NCBI RefSeq assembly: GCF_009720485.1
Contig: NZ_CP045245.1
Location: 868,001 to 932,000, forward strand
DNA from: Cellulomonas sp. JZ18
GTDB lineage: Bacteria; Actinomycetota; Actinomycetes; Actinomycetales; Cellulomonadaceae
Length of the DNA: 64,000 bases
Direction: 5' to 3'
Under the pieces are notes generated by a model. That model did not search any database and was not told the origin of the DNA. It saw only the letters and a list, made by a program, of their open reading frames with translations. Position 1 is the stretch's first letter; each line of letters opens with the position of its first letter. This document shows, piece by piece, positions 51,852 through 63,800 of this stretch. Position numbers and translations under genes: made by a program.

Positions 51852-53137
51852 TCAGTCGGCGCCGAGCGCGAACCGCATCGGCTCGAGCTTGGCGCGCGAC
51901 TCGGCGAGCTCCGCGGCGGGGTCCGACGCCGCCACGACGCCGCACCCGGCGAACAGCCGCAGGCGGCGGGGGTCGTCGGCGTCGACCTGCGCCGAGCGCA
52001 GCGCGATGCCCCACTCGCCGTCACCGTCCGCGCCGAGCCACCCCACGGGGCCCGCGTAGCGCCCGCGGTCCATGCCCTCGACGCGCGCGATGAGCCGGCG
52101 GGCCGCCTCCGTGGGCGTGCCGCAGACCGCCGCCGTGGGGTGCAGGGCGGCCGCGAGGGCGAGCGAGGTGGGGTGCTCGCCGGACGCGGGCGGGGCCAGC
52201 ACGCCCGTGACGTCGGACGCGAGGTGCAGCACGTTCGGCAGGGGCAGGACGAACGGCACGTCCGGCACGTTCGCGGACGAGCAGAACGGCGCGAGGGCCC
52301 GGGCCACCGAGGACACGGCGTACTCGTGCTCCTCGAGGTCCTTCGACGAGTGCGCGAGGATCGCGGCGCGCGCCATGTCGGCGTCGTCGTCCCCCGTGCG
52401 CCGGATCGTGCCGGCCAGCACGCGCGACGTCACGAGCCCGCGCTCGGAGCGCACGAGCAGCTCCGGTGTCGCGCCGACGAGGCCGTCGACGCTGAACGTC
52501 CAGCACGAGCGGTACCGGTCGGCCAGGCGCTGCAGGACCCACCGCACGTCGAGCGGGCGGGAGGTGCGCGCCTCGACGTCGCGCGCGAGCACGACCTTCT
52601 CGACGTCGCCGGCGCGGATCGCCGCGACGCCGCGGGCGACGACGTCCGTCCAGTCCTCGGCGGCGACGGCCCCGTCGCTGTACGTCACCTCGCCCGGCGC
52701 CCGCGGCGCGGTCCGCACCGGCACGACGTCGGCGAGGCGCGGCGCCGGGCCCAGGCGTGCCGCGTCCGTGAGCGTGGTGAGCCAGGTGCGGCCGTCGCGC
52801 CGCCCGACGACCACCCGCGGGACGACGAGGACGCCGCCGGCGGCGGAGTCGTCGTCGAACGCGAAGGACGCGAACGCGACGGGGCCCGTGCCGGGCAGGC
52901 GGACCTCGTCGCGCACGATCGCGTGCGCGACGACCTCGCGCCACGCGCGCTCCGCCGCGGCGAACCGGTCGGCGCCGTGCACCTCGACCCGGGCGGCCTC
53001 GCCCCAGGCGACGAGCCCGTCACCACGCCGCACCCAGGCGAGGGGGCCTCGGCGGGCAGCAGGTCGAGCAGGTCGGCGGGGTCGGGCGCACCGCCGGCGC
53101 GCGTCGGCAGGTCGTCGAGCGCGACCGTGCGGACCAC
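51852..53137 (-). CDS. menF: Isochorismate synthase, frame broken at 53042-53046
   Basis: This chorismate-binding enzyme converts chorismate to isochorismate, the first step toward menaquinone. The main frame has [80 protein letters not shown] and [20 protein letters not shown], the catalytic core. The N-terminus ([15 protein letters not shown]...LLPAEAP) is in another frame; one more base in the G5 run at 53042-53046 joins it as ...[20 protein letters not shown] set the start at GTG 53137, but an ATG at 53187 in yet another frame may be the natural start if a second base is missing near 53145-53165. Related enzymes make salicylate or siderophores, but the men context decides. Confidence 0.9.
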
Positions 53138-53323
53138 CAGCGGGCGGGGAGGCGCTCCTGCGCGGGGACGCCGGTCGCGGTGCTCATCGCCTGCCAGGGT
53201 AGGTCCTCGCGGTGGTCCCGACGGTGGCCGGAAGGCCCACCTGGACGCACGTCACACCGGCGGCCGTCCCGGGCGCCGACGCGTCGCCTGGCCGCGCGGG
53301 CGCGACCTGCCACGATGGGGGCC

Positions 53324-54015
53324 ATGCCCCGCGCCACCCTCGACAAGGACCCCCGCGACGTCGCCGCGATGTTCGACGCCGTCGCGCACCGGTACGACGT
53401 GACGAACGACGTCATCTCGCTCGGGCAGGACCGCGCGTGGCGCCGCGCGACGCTCACCGCGCTCGGGGCGCGTCCCGGCGAGACGGTGCTGGACCTCGCG
53501 GCGGGCACGGGCACGTCGAGCGAGCCGCTCGCCGACGCGGGCGTGCACGTCGTGCCGTGCGACCTGTCGACCGGGATGCTCGGCGTCGGCAAGCGCCGCC
53601 GGCCCGACCTGCCGTTCGTCGCGGGGGACGCGCTGCACCTGCCGTTCGCGGACGCGTCGTTCGACGCCGTCACCATCTCGTTCGGGCTGCGCAACGTGCC
53701 GGACCCGGACGCGGCGCTCGAGGAGATGCTGCGCGTGACCCGCCCGGGGGCAGGCTCGTCGTCTGCGAGTTCTCGCGCCCCACGTTCGCGCCGTTCCGCG
53801 CGGTCTACACGAACTACCTCATGCGGGCGCTGCCGCCCGTGGCGCGGGCCGTGTCCCAGGAGCCCGAGGCGTACGTCTACCTCGCCGAGTCGATCCGCGA
53901 GTGGCCGGACCAGCGCGCCCTGGGGCTGCTGCTCAAGCGTGCCGGCTGGGTCGACGTGGCCTACCGGAACCTGAGCGGGGGCATCGTCGCGCTGCACCGC
54001 GGCCGCCGTCCCTGA
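53324..54015 (+). CDS. menG: Demethylmenaquinone methyltransferase, frame broken at 53746-53750
   Basis: MenG/UbiE adds the ring methyl group in the last step of menaquinone synthesis. The first frame gives the family start [33 protein letters not shown], the SAM site [19 protein letters not shown] and [20 protein letters not shown]. After RVTRPG the rest lies in another frame: [75 protein letters not shown]. One added G in the G5 run at 53746-53750 reads ...[11 protein letters not shown]..., giving about 230 residues, the normal length, close to the mycobacterial protein. ATG 53324 aligns best with relatives; ATG 53315 is also open. Confidence 0.93.
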
Positions 54016-54114
54016 CCCGTCCGCCGGGCCCGGCGGTGGGGGCGCGCACACGTCCCCGCCCACCGCAGCACACGCGTCCGCGCAGGTCACGGGACCCACG
54101 TCCCGATCCGTCGA

Positions 54115-54163
54115 CGAGGTTAGCCCTACCTTCGAAGACAGGCCGGGGGACGCTGGCTACACT
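54115..54163 (+). promoter_or_regulatory. Promoter of the reductase-nuo region with an iron-box-like site
   Basis: AAGACA (54135-54140) and TACACT (54158-54163) are separated by 17 bases, a good vegetative promoter spacing. Just upstream, AGGTTAGCCCTACCTT inside 54115-54133 fits 13 of 19 positions of the IdeR/DmdR iron box (TTAGGTTAGSCTAACCTAA). If real, iron-loaded IdeR could repress this promoter. Only one site is present and the outer positions do not match, so I hold it as a candidate. Confidence 0.45.
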
Positions 54164-54198
54164 CGCAGCGTCGCACGTGAACGACGTCACAAAGTGGG

Positions 54199-55509
54199 GT
54201 GGACGTGGTGGACGCAGCGCACGATGACGCCGATGTCATCGTCGTCGGCGCAGGCCCGGCAGGGGCCTCCGCGGCGTACCACTGCGCCGCCGCGGGCCTC
54301 GACGTGCTGCTCCTGGAGAAGGCGTCCTTCCCCCGCGACAAGGTCTGCGGCGACGGCCTGACGCCGCGCGCGGTGGCCGAGCTCGTCCGGATGGGCGTGC
54401 CGCTGCGCGAGCAGGACGGCTGGATCCGCAACCGGGGCCTGCGCGTCGTCGGCGGCGGGCACCGCCTCGAGCTGCCCTGGCCCGAGCTGTCGTCGTACCC
54501 GTCGTACGGCCTGGCCCGCGCCCGCACGACATTCGACCAGACGCTGGCCGAGCACGCGCGCGCCGCGGGCGCGAAGCTGCTCGAGAGCACGTCCGTGACG
54601 CGGCCGATCCGCGACGAGCGCACCGGCCGCGTGGTGGGCGTGCGGGCGCGCGCCGTGGACCGCGACGGGCGCCGCACCGTCGACGCCGGTGCGGAGACCA
54701 CGTACCGGGCGCCGGTCGTCGTGGCCGCCGACGGCGTCTCGGCCCGGCTCGCGACCGCGGTCGGGCGGGTCAAGCGCGACGACCGGCCGATGGGCGTGGC
54801 CGTGCGCACCTACTTCCGCACCCCGCGGCACGACGACCCGTGGATGGAGTCGCACCTCGAGCTGTGGGACGGCGCGCCGGGCCGCTCGAACCTCATGCCG
54901 GGCTACGGGTGGATCTTCTCGCTGGGGGACGGGACGGCGAACGTGGGCCTCGGCTCCGTCAGCTCGACCGCCGCGGCGACGAAGGTCGACTACAAGGACC
55001 TGTTCGCCCGCTGGATGGCGAACGCGCCCGCCGAGTGGGAGTTCACGCCCGACAACCAGGTCGGCCCGGTGCGCGGGGCGGCGCTGCCGATGGGCTTCAA
55101 CCGCGGGCCGCTGTACGCCGACGGGCTCCTGCTGGCCGGCGACTCCGCGGGCATGGTCAGCCCGTTCAACGGCGAGGGCATCGCGTACGGCCTGCAGGCG
55201 GGGCGCGTCGCGGCCGACGCGATCGCGCAGGGCCTCGCCCGCGGCTCCGCCGCCGGCCGCGAGCGTGCGCTCGCCTCCTACCAGGCGCGCATGAAGGACG
55301 ACCTCGGCGGGTACTACACGCTGGGCCGGGTCTTCGTCCGCCTGATCGAGCACCCGCAGGTGATGCGGCTGTGCACCCGGTACGGGCTGCCGCGGCCGCT
55401 GCTCATGCGGTTCGTGCTCAAGCTCCTGTCCGACTGCTACGAGCCGCGGGGCGGGGACGCGGTCGACCGCGTCATCGCCGCGCTGGCGAGGATCGCCCCC
55501 GACGCCTGA
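54199..55509 (+). CDS. menJ: Geranylgeranyl reductase family protein, probable menaquinone reductase MenJ
   Basis: A 436-residue FAD-dependent oxidoreductase. The dinucleotide fold starts at about residue 13 (VIVVGAGPAGASAAYHCAAA), followed by KASFPRDKVCGDGLTPRAVA, the geranylgeranyl reductase signature with Cys, then APVVVAADGVSARLATAVGR and the second FAD motif LLLAGDSAGMVSPFNGEGIA. The family saturates isoprenoid double bonds in chlorophyll tails, archaeal lipids or menaquinone; in mycobacteria the homologue next to the methyltransferase gene (Rv0561c, MenJ) reduces one tail unit. The same adjacency holds here, so this role is likely. Several GTG starts (54199, 54205, 54208) are open. nuoA follows 103 bases downstream. 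Confidence 0.87.
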   Translation: MDVVDAAHDDADVIVVGAGPAGASAAYHCAAAGLDVLLLEKASFPRDKVCGDGLTPRAVAELVRMGVPLREQDGWIRNRGLRVVGGGHRLELPWPELSSYPSYGLARARTTFDQTLAEHARAAGAKLLESTSVTRPIRDERTGRVVGVRARAVDRDGRRTVDAGAETTYRAPVVVAADGVSARLATAVGRVKRDDRPMGVAVRTYFRTPRHDDPWMESHLELWDGAPGRSNLMPGYGWIFSLGDGTANVGLGSVSSTAAATKVDYKDLFARWMANAPAEWEFTPDNQVGPVRGAALPMGFNRGPLYADGLLLAGDSAGMVSPFNGEGIAYGLQAGRVAADAIAQGLARGSAAGRERALASYQARMKDDLGGYYTLGRVFVRLIEHPQVMRLCTRYGLPRPLLMRFVLKLLSDCYEPRGGDAVDRVIAALARIAPDA

Positions 55510-55612
55510 CGGCGACGACCCGCACGGCCCCGCTCGACACGCACCACCCCGCTCGACCCGCACGCAAGCCCCCGGCCCCGGGCCGGACCTCGACGCCGAG
55601 GAGGACCGCACG

Positions 55613-55975
55613 ATGACGAACCCGTACGTGCCGCTGCTGGTGATGATGGGCATCGCCGCGGTCCTGGCGCTCGGCGGCGTCGGCGCGAGCGCGGTCCTCG
55701 GACCTCGGCGGTACAACCGCGCGAAGCTCGAGGCGTACGAGTGCGGCATCGAGCCCACGCCGCACGCGGTCGGGGGCGGCCGCTTCCCCATCAAGTACTA
55801 CCTCGTGGCCATGACGTTCATCGTCTTCGACATCGAGGTGGTCTTCCTCTACCCGTGGGCGGTCGCCTTCGAGGAGCTGGCGACGTTCGGGCTCGTCGCG
55901 ATGCTCGCGTTCCTGGCCCTCATCACGGTGCCGTTCGTCTACGAGTGGAAGCGCGGCGGGTTCGAGTGGGACTGA
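55613..55975 (+). CDS. nuoA: NADH-quinone oxidoreductase subunit A
   Basis: A 120-residue membrane subunit at the junction of the arms of complex I. Three helices are visible; between the first two lies the conserved loop KLEAYECGIEPTPHAVGGGR with the family Cys, then FPIKYYLVAMTFIVFDIEVV and FLYPWAVAFEELATFGLVAM, with the conserved acidic residues in the helix. The ATG at 55613 is preceded by GAGGAGGACCG. It opens the nuo operon, whose genes run in the standard order A to H up to the window edge, mostly overlapping. Confidence 0.97.
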   Translation: MTNPYVPLLVMMGIAAVLALGGVGASAVLGPRRYNRAKLEAYECGIEPTPHAVGGGRFPIKYYLVAMTFIVFDIEVVFLYPWAVAFEELATFGLVAMLAFLALITVPFVYEWKRGGFEWD

Positions 55976-56047
55976 CACGGACGCCGGCCCCGGGCCGCCG
56001 GCAGACCGCACGACCGCACGCACGCACGAGCCGCAGGAGGGGCTGAC

Positions 56048-56599
56048 ATGGGCATCGAGGAGGCACCCTCGGGCTTCCTGCTGACGACGGTCGAGGACCT
56101 CGTCGGCTACTTCCGCAAGGGCTCGCTGTGGCCGGTGACGTTCGGGCTGGCGTGCTGCGCGATCGAGATGATGGCGACGGGTGCGAGCCGGTACGACATC
56201 TCCCGCTTCGGCATGGAGGTGTTCCGCGCGTCGCCGCGCCAGGCCGACCTCATGATCGTCGCGGGTCGGGTGAGCCAGAAGATGGCGCCCGTCGTCCGGC
56301 AGGTCTACGACCAGATGGCCGAGCCCAAGTGGGTCCTGTCGATGGGCGTCTGCGCGTCCAGCGGCGGCATGTTCAACAACTACGCGATCGTGCAGGGCGT
56401 CGACCACATCGTCCCGGTGGACATCTACCTGCCCGGCTGCCCGCCGCGGCCGGAGATGCTCACGCACGCGATCCTGGCGCTGCACGACCAGATCCAGAAC
56501 GCGCCCCTGGGCGTGAACCGCAAGGAGGCCGCGGCCGCCGCCGAGGCCGCCGCGCTCGAGGCCACGCCGACGTCCCACATGACGGGCCTGCTCCGGTGA
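56048..56599 (+). CDS. nuoB: NADH-quinone oxidoreductase subunit B
   Basis: NuoB holds iron-sulfur cluster N2, the last electron carrier before quinone. The 183-residue protein has all four ligands: adjacent Cys36 and Cys37 in [10 protein letters not shown], Cys102 in [12 protein letters not shown] and Cys131 in [17 protein letters not shown]. The C-terminal 30 residues are Ala-rich and not conserved. The stop overlaps the nuoC start by four bases (GTGA). GGAGGGGC lies before ATG 56048. Confidence 0.98.
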   Translation: MGIEEAPSGFLLTTVEDLVGYFRKGSLWPVTFGLACCAIEMMATGASRYDISRFGMEVFRASPRQADLMIVAGRVSQKMAPVVRQVYDQMAEPKWVLSMGVCASSGGMFNNYAIVQGVDHIVPVDIYLPGCPPRPEMLTHAILALHDQIQNAPLGVNRKEAAAAAEAAALEATPTSHMTGLLR

Positions 56600-57468
56600 C
56601 CGCCGAGCACCGCCCCGAGAAGCGCCCCGCGGAGGGCGAGGCCGCCGTGCCGGCGGGGGAGAAGGCGGACGCCGCGGCGGCCGTGAAGCCCGGCGCCGGG
56701 ACCACGGCCCCGGACGCCGCGGTCGCGCAGCAGACGTCCGCGGCCGCGCTGGAGGCCGGGTCGCAGAACGTGCGCGGTGACGTCGACCTGGCGGCGGCGC
56801 GCACGCCGCTGGAGATCGTGGACGTGCGCACCGGCATGTTCGGCGCGACGGGTTCGGGCGACACGTCCGGGTACGGCGGGCTCGTGCGCACGATCGCGAT
56901 GCCCGGTCCGAGCGAGCGCCCGTACGGCGGCTGGTTCGACGAGGTCGTGGACGTGCTGGCCGAGGTCCTCGACGAGTCCGGGACCGGCTTCGCGAACGCC
57001 GTCGAGTACGTGACGGTCGACCGCGAGGAGCTCACGCTGCACGTGCGGCGCGAGCACGTCGTCGAGGTCGCCCGCGCCCTGCGCGACGACCCCGACCTGC
57101 GGTTCGAGCTGAGCCTGGGCGTCAGCGGCGTGCACTTCCCGCACGAGACGGGACGCGAGCTGCACGCCGTCTACCACGTCGTGTCGGTGACGCACGGGCG
57201 CCGGCTGCGCTTCGAGGTCGCGGTGGCCGAGGCCGACCCGCACATCCCGTCGACCACGTCGGTGTACCCGGCGAACGACTGGCACGAGCGCGAGACCTGG
57301 GACTTCTTCGGGATCGTCTTCGACGGCCACCCGGGGCTCGCGCGGATCGAGATGCCCGACGACTGGCCGGGCCACCCGCAGCGCAAGGACTACCCCCTCG
57401 GGGGCATCCCGGTCGAGTACAAGGGCGCTTCCGTGCCGCCCCCGGACCAGCGGAGGTCGTACAGCTGA
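56596..57468 (+). CDS. nuoC: NADH-quinone oxidoreductase subunit C, long N-terminus
   Basis: A 290-residue subunit of the quinone-side hydrophilic arm. The conserved 30-kDa domain occupies about residues 120-285: [59 protein letters not shown] and the terminal [19 protein letters not shown]. The first 65 residues ([20 protein letters not shown]...) are Ala/Glu/Lys-rich and look disordered, longer than in Escherichia-type or thermophilic enzymes. The start is the GTG overlapping the nuoB stop. It shares one or two bases with nuoD (TGATG). It is a separate protein, not fused to NuoD as in enterobacteria. Confidence 0.95.
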   Translation: MTAEHRPEKRPAEGEAAVPAGEKADAAAAVKPGAGTTAPDAAVAQQTSAAALEAGSQNVRGDVDLAAARTPLEIVDVRTGMFGATGSGDTSGYGGLVRTIAMPGPSERPYGGWFDEVVDVLAEVLDESGTGFANAVEYVTVDREELTLHVRREHVVEVARALRDDPDLRFELSLGVSGVHFPHETGRELHAVYHVVSVTHGRRLRFEVAVAEADPHIPSTTSVYPANDWHERETWDFFGIVFDGHPGLARIEMPDDWPGHPQRKDYPLGGIPVEYKGASVPPPDQRRSYS

Positions 57469-58823
57469 TGGCCGCCCCCCACACCGCCCCCCACGCGACG
57501 GCCCACGTCGTCGACGACCAGACCACCGACGTCCCGACGTTCGAGGCGTCCGGCGGCGACTGGTCGGACATCGCCGAGGAGGCCGCGCGCCTCGGCGAGG
57601 AGCGCATCGTCGTCAACATGGGCCCCCAGCACCCGTCCACGCACGGCGTGCTGCGGCTCATGCTCGAGATCGACGGCGAGACCGTCACCGAGGCCCGGGC
57701 CGGCATCGGCTACCTGCACACGGGCATCGAGAAGAACATGGAGTACCGCACCTGGACCCAGGGCGTGACGTTCTGCACCCGCATGGACTACGTCGCCCCG
57801 CTGTTCCAGGAGGTCGGGTACTGCCTGGCCGTCGAGAAGCTGCTCGGCATCACGGACGACGTCCCCGAGCGGGCGACGGTCATCCGGGTGCTGATGATGG
57901 AGCTCAACCGGATCTCGTCCCACCTCGTCTGCCTCGCCACCGGCGGCAACGAGCTCGGTGCGACGACGATCATGACGGTCGGCTTCACGGCCCGCGAGGA
58001 GGTCCTCAAGGTCTTCGAGCTGATCACCGGCCTGCGCATGAACCACGCGTACATCCGCCCGGGCGGGGTCGCGCAGGACGTGCCGCCGGGCGCGATCGAC
58101 TCCGTGCGCGAGGCGCTGGCGCAGATGCGCGGCTACTTCCGCCAGCTCGAGGACCTCATGCTGGCCAACCCGATCCTGCAGGCCCGCCTGAAGGACGTCG
58201 GCTCGCTCAACCTCGCCGCGTGCATGGCCCTCGGCATCACCGGGCCCGTGCTGCGCTCGACCGGCCTGCCGTACGACGTGCGCAAGGCGGCGCCGTACTG
58301 CGGGTACGAGACGTACGACTTCGACGTCCCGGTGAACGACGGCGCCGACTCCTGGTCCCGCGTGCTGCTGCGGATGGAGGAGTGCTACCAGTCGATGCGC
58401 ATCGTCGAGCAGTGCCTCGACCGGCTGGTTGCGCTGCCCGCGGGCGACGTGATGGTGCACGACAAGAAGGTCGCGTGGCCGGCGCAGCTCGCCATCGGCA
58501 CCGACGGCATGGGCAACTCGCTCGGGCACATCCGGGAGATCATGGGCACCTCGATGGAGGCCCTGATCCACCACTTCAAGCTGGTGACGGAGGGGTTCCG
58601 CGTGCCGGCCGGCCAGGTGTTCCAGTCGGTCGAGCACCCGCGCGGCGAGCTCGGCGTGCACCTGGTCTCCGACGGCGGCACCAAGCCGTACCGCGCGCAC
58701 TTCCGCGACCCGTCGTTCAACAACCTGCAGGCCGTCTCGATGATGTGCGAGGGCGGGCAGGTGGCCGACGTCGTCGTCGCCGTCGCGTCGCTCGACCCGG
58801 TGCTGGGAGGGGTGGACCGCTGA
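57468..58823 (+). CDS. nuoD: NADH-quinone oxidoreductase subunit D
   Basis: The 451-residue 49-kDa subunit, which forms the quinone pocket with NuoB. Family blocks are [20 protein letters not shown] (with the quinone-headgroup His), [60 protein letters not shown], and the C-terminal [20 protein letters not shown]. It descends from NiFe hydrogenase large subunits, but the metal-binding cysteines are absent, as expected. The ATG at 57468 overlaps the nuoC stop and the stop overlaps nuoE, so translation is likely coupled along the operon. Confidence 0.98.
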   Translation: MAAPHTAPHATAHVVDDQTTDVPTFEASGGDWSDIAEEAARLGEERIVVNMGPQHPSTHGVLRLMLEIDGETVTEARAGIGYLHTGIEKNMEYRTWTQGVTFCTRMDYVAPLFQEVGYCLAVEKLLGITDDVPERATVIRVLMMELNRISSHLVCLATGGNELGATTIMTVGFTAREEVLKVFELITGLRMNHAYIRPGGVAQDVPPGAIDSVREALAQMRGYFRQLEDLMLANPILQARLKDVGSLNLAACMALGITGPVLRSTGLPYDVRKAAPYCGYETYDFDVPVNDGADSWSRVLLRMEECYQSMRIVEQCLDRLVALPAGDVMVHDKKVAWPAQLAIGTDGMGNSLGHIREIMGTSMEALIHHFKLVTEGFRVPAGQVFQSVEHPRGELGVHLVSDGGTKPYRAHFRDPSFNNLQAVSMMCEGGQVADVVVAVASLDPVLGGVDR

Positions 58824-59778
58824 TGTCCGTCGAGCACGAGGTCCCGGGCGCACGCGTGCCGGGCGCCCGGCACGCCACCGGGTACGACGACGCGACGCGC
58901 GAGCGCCTCGCCGCCGACGCCGCGGCGATCATGGCGCGCTACCCGCAGGAGCGGTCGGCGCTGCTGCCGATGCTGCACCTGGTGCAGTCCGAGGACGGCT
59001 ACGTCAGCCCGCGCGGCATCGCGTTCTGCGCCGCGCAGCTGGGTCTGACCACGGCCGAGGTCTCGGCGGTCGCGACGTTCTACACGCAGTTCAAGCGCCA
59101 CCCCAACGGCACGTACACGGTCGGCGTCTGCACGAACACGCTGTGCGCGGTCATGGGCGGCGACGCGATCTGGGAGGAGCTCACCGAGCACCTCGGGGTC
59201 GACCACGACGAGACGACCGAGGACGGCGCGATCACGCTCGAGCGCATCGAGTGCAACGCGGCGTGCGACTACGCCCCCGTCGTGATGGTCAACTGGGAGT
59301 TCTTCGACGACCAGACGCCGGACTCGGCGCGCGACGTCGTCGACCGGCTGCGCGCCGGCGAGCGGGTCGCGCCGACGCGCGGGGCGTCGTCGGTGTGCTC
59401 CTTCAAGGAGATGAGCCGGGTGCTGGCCGGGTTCCCCGACGGGCGCGCGGACGAGGGCGTCGGCGCGGGCCCCGCGACGCTGCGCGGCACGCTCCTGGCC
59501 AAGGAGAAGGGGTGGCGTGCCCCCGACTTCCCCGACGTCGCGCACGTCGAGGGGCAGGTCTCGCCGTCGGGCGGTGCACCCGCCGACCAGGCGCAGCCGG
59601 AGGAGAGCAAGCCCGCCGCGACCGGCGCCGGCCCGACGCCCGCCGGTCAGCAGCCCGGCGCCGACCCCAAGGTCGGCGCGGAGGAGTCCAGCGCCCAGCG
59701 CCCGCCGACGACGCCGTCCGACGCGTCGCCGGAGGGGCAGCAGCGCCGGCAGCGCAGCGACGACGCGAAGGAGTCGTG

Positions 59779-59779
<1 letters not shown>
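58823..59779 (+). CDS. nuoE: NADH-quinone oxidoreductase subunit E, extended C-terminus
   Basis: NuoE carries the 2Fe-2S cluster N1a of the NADH-oxidising module. Its ligands are Cys103 and Cys108 in [13 protein letters not shown] and Cys144 and Cys148 in [13 protein letters not shown]. The conserved thioredoxin-like body ends near residue 200. The 318-residue protein then carries a long tail: a segment with [15 protein letters not shown] and then about 70 Pro/Ala/Gln/Glu-rich residues that look disordered, unlike the usual 160-250-residue proteins. No frame break is needed, since the end (ATG of nuoF overlapping TGA) is normal. Such tails occur in other actinobacterial NuoE. Confidence 0.95.
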
Positions 59780-61109
<1,330 letters not shown>

Positions 61110-61113
<4 letters not shown>

Positions 61114-63800
61114 CCATCACGACCCCGAACCGGCGCACCGACGCGCCGGCGACGGACGCCACGCCGCTCGTGCCCGCCGCGCCGCCCGTGCGCGAGCCGG
61201 AGCCCGAGGCGACCGTCACGTTCGAGATCGACGGCCTCGAGACGACCGTGCCCAAGGGCACCCTCGTGATCCGTGCCGCCGAGCGCCTCGGCATCCAGAT
61301 CCCGCGGTTCTGCGACCACCCGCTGCTCGCCCCGGCGGGCGCGTGCCGGCAGTGCCTCGTCGAGGTCTGGGCGCCCGGACGCGACGGCAACCTCGCGAAG
61401 ATGCCGAAGCCGCAGGCGTCCTGCACGCTCGAGGCCACCCCGGGCATGCAGGTCAAGACGCAGCACACGTCGCCCGAGGCGGACAAGGCGCAGCACGGCG
61501 TCATGGAGCTGCTGCTCATCAACCACCCGCTCGACTGCCCCGTCTGCGACAAGGGCGGCGAGTGCCCCCTGCAGAACCAGGCGATGAGCAACGGTCGCGC
61601 CACGACCCGGTTCGTCGACGTCAAGCGCACGTTCCCGAAGCCGATCGCCGTGTCGACGCAGATCCTGCTCGACCGTGAGCGGTGCGTCCTGTGCCAGCGC
61701 TGCACCCGGTTCTCCGAGGAGGTCGCCGGCGACGTCTGGATCGACCTGCAGAAGCGCGGCGCGCAGCAGCAGATCGGCACGTTCGACACCGAGGTGCTCG
61801 GCTTCGCCGGCGAGACGCCCGTGGGCGCGGCGACGCTGGACACCAGCGGGCGGCCGTTCTCGTCCTACTTCTCGGGGAACACCGTCCAGATCTGCCCCGT
61901 CGGGGCGCTCACGTCCGCCGCGTACCGGTTCCGCGCACGGCCGTTCGACCTCGTGTCCACGCCCGGCATCGCGGAGCACGACAGCAACGGGTCGGCGATC
62001 CGCGTGGACCACCGCCGTGGCGTCGTCCTGCGGCGCCTCGCGGGCGAGGACCCGGCCGTCAACCAGGAGTGGGTCACCGACAAGGACCGCTTCGCGTTCC
62101 GCTGGCAGTCCGCCGCCGACCGGATCACCACCCCGATGGTGCGCCGCCCGCAGGGCGACGGGACGCGCGGCCCGCTCGAGCCGTGCAGCTGGGCCGAGGC
62201 GCTTGACACCGCGGCGGCGGGGCTGCAGGCGGCGGTCGAGGCCGGCGCCGGCGTCGGTGTGCTGCCGGGCGGCCGCCTCACGCTCGAGGACGCGTACGCG
62301 TACGCCAAGCTCGCGCGGGTCGCGCTGCGCACCAACGACGTGGACCACCGCGCACGCCCGCACTCGGCGGAGGAGGAGGCCTTCCTCGGTCACGTCGTCG
62401 CCGGGCGCACCCTCCAGGTGACGTTCGCCGACCTGGTGGCCGCACCCGCGGTGCTGTGCGTCGCGTACGAGCCGGAGGAGGAGGGCGGCGTCGTCTTCCT
62501 GCGGCTGCGCGAGCGCGTCGTCGCCGGCCGCACGCGCGTGCTGTCCGTCGCCGCGCTCGCGAGCCGCGGCCTCGAGCGGCTCGACGGCACGCTGCTCCCG
62601 GCCGCCCCCGGGACGGAGCCGGAGGTCCTCGACGCGATCGAGGACGGCGCCGACGAGCCGCTGCTCGCCGACGCCGCGGCCGCCCTGGCCGGCGAGGGCG
62701 CGGTCGTGCTCGTCGGCGAGCGCGCCGCCGAGGTGCCCGGGCTGCTCTCGGCGGTCGTGCGCCTGACCGCCCGCACGGGGGCACGCCTCGCGTGGGTGCC
62801 GCGCCGCGCGGGCGAGCGGGGCGCGGTCGAGGCCGGCACGCTGCCGGGCCTGCTGCCCGGCGGCCGCCCCGTGAGCGACTCCGCGGCGCGTGTCGACATG
62901 GCCGCGGTGTGGGGCGTGGACGAGCTGCCGGCGACGCCCGGACGCAGCGCCGACGCCATCCTCGCCGCCGCGGCCGAGCGGCGCCTGGGTGCCCTCGTCG
63001 TCGGCGGCGTGGACCCCGCGGACCACGCGGACCCGCGGCTCGCGCGCACCGCGCTCGACGCGGTGCCGTTCCTCGTCTCGCTCGAGGTCCGGGCGTCGGA
63101 GGTGACCGACCGGGCGGACGTCGTCCTGCCGGTGGCCCCGCCCGTCGAGCGGCCCGGCACGTACGTGACCTGGGAGGGACGGCCGCGGCCGTTCGCCCAG
63201 GCGCTGACCAGCACGGCGCTGCCGGACCACCGCGTGCTCGACCGGCTGGCCGACGCGCTCGGCGTGGAGCTCGGTCTCGGGACCCTCGCGGCCGTGCACG
63301 CCGAGCTCGACCAGCTCGGCGGGTGGGACGGCGCGCGCGTGCCCGCCCCGGACGTGCCGAGCGCCGAGCCGCCGCCGGTGCCGCCGGGCCACGCCGTGCT
63401 CGCGACGTGGCACCAGCTGCTCGACGCGGGCCGGCTCCAGGACGGCGAGCCGTACCTCGCCGGGACCGCGAAGCGCCCGCTGGCCCGCGTGTCCGCCGCC
63501 ACCGCGGCGGCCGCCGGGCTCGTCGACGGCGGCGAGGTCGAGGTGGCCACCGAGCGCGGGTCGCTCACCGTGCCGGTGCAGGTCACGGACATGCCCGACC
63601 ACGTCGTGTGGCTGCCGACGAACGCGCGGGGCTGCGCCGTGCGCGACGTGCTCGGTGCCGGCGCGGGGACGGTCGTGCGGCTCGCGGCGGCGCGTCCCGT
63701 CGGCACGCAGCACGCCGCCGCCCCGTCCACCGGCCCGGTGACCGGGGACACCGCCGACGCGGTGTCCGGCGTGCGGATCGACGAGGGGGAGCGGGCATGA
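61110..63800 (+). CDS. nuoG: NADH-quinone oxidoreductase subunit G
   Basis: The 896-residue NuoG of the hydrophilic arm. An N-terminal 2Fe-2S ferredoxin domain has ligands in [21 protein letters not shown] and the next Cys of QASCTLEA; a His-Cys3 4Fe-4S site follows around [20 protein letters not shown]; and [17 protein letters not shown] with Cys of QICPVGALT gives another 4Fe-4S cluster. The C-terminal half is a molybdopterin-oxidoreductase-like domain without molybdenum ligands ([17 protein letters not shown] onward). It is long because the last 250 residues form an additional beta-rich domain typical of actinobacteria. The start overlaps nuoF and its end overlaps nuoH. Confidence 0.97.
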
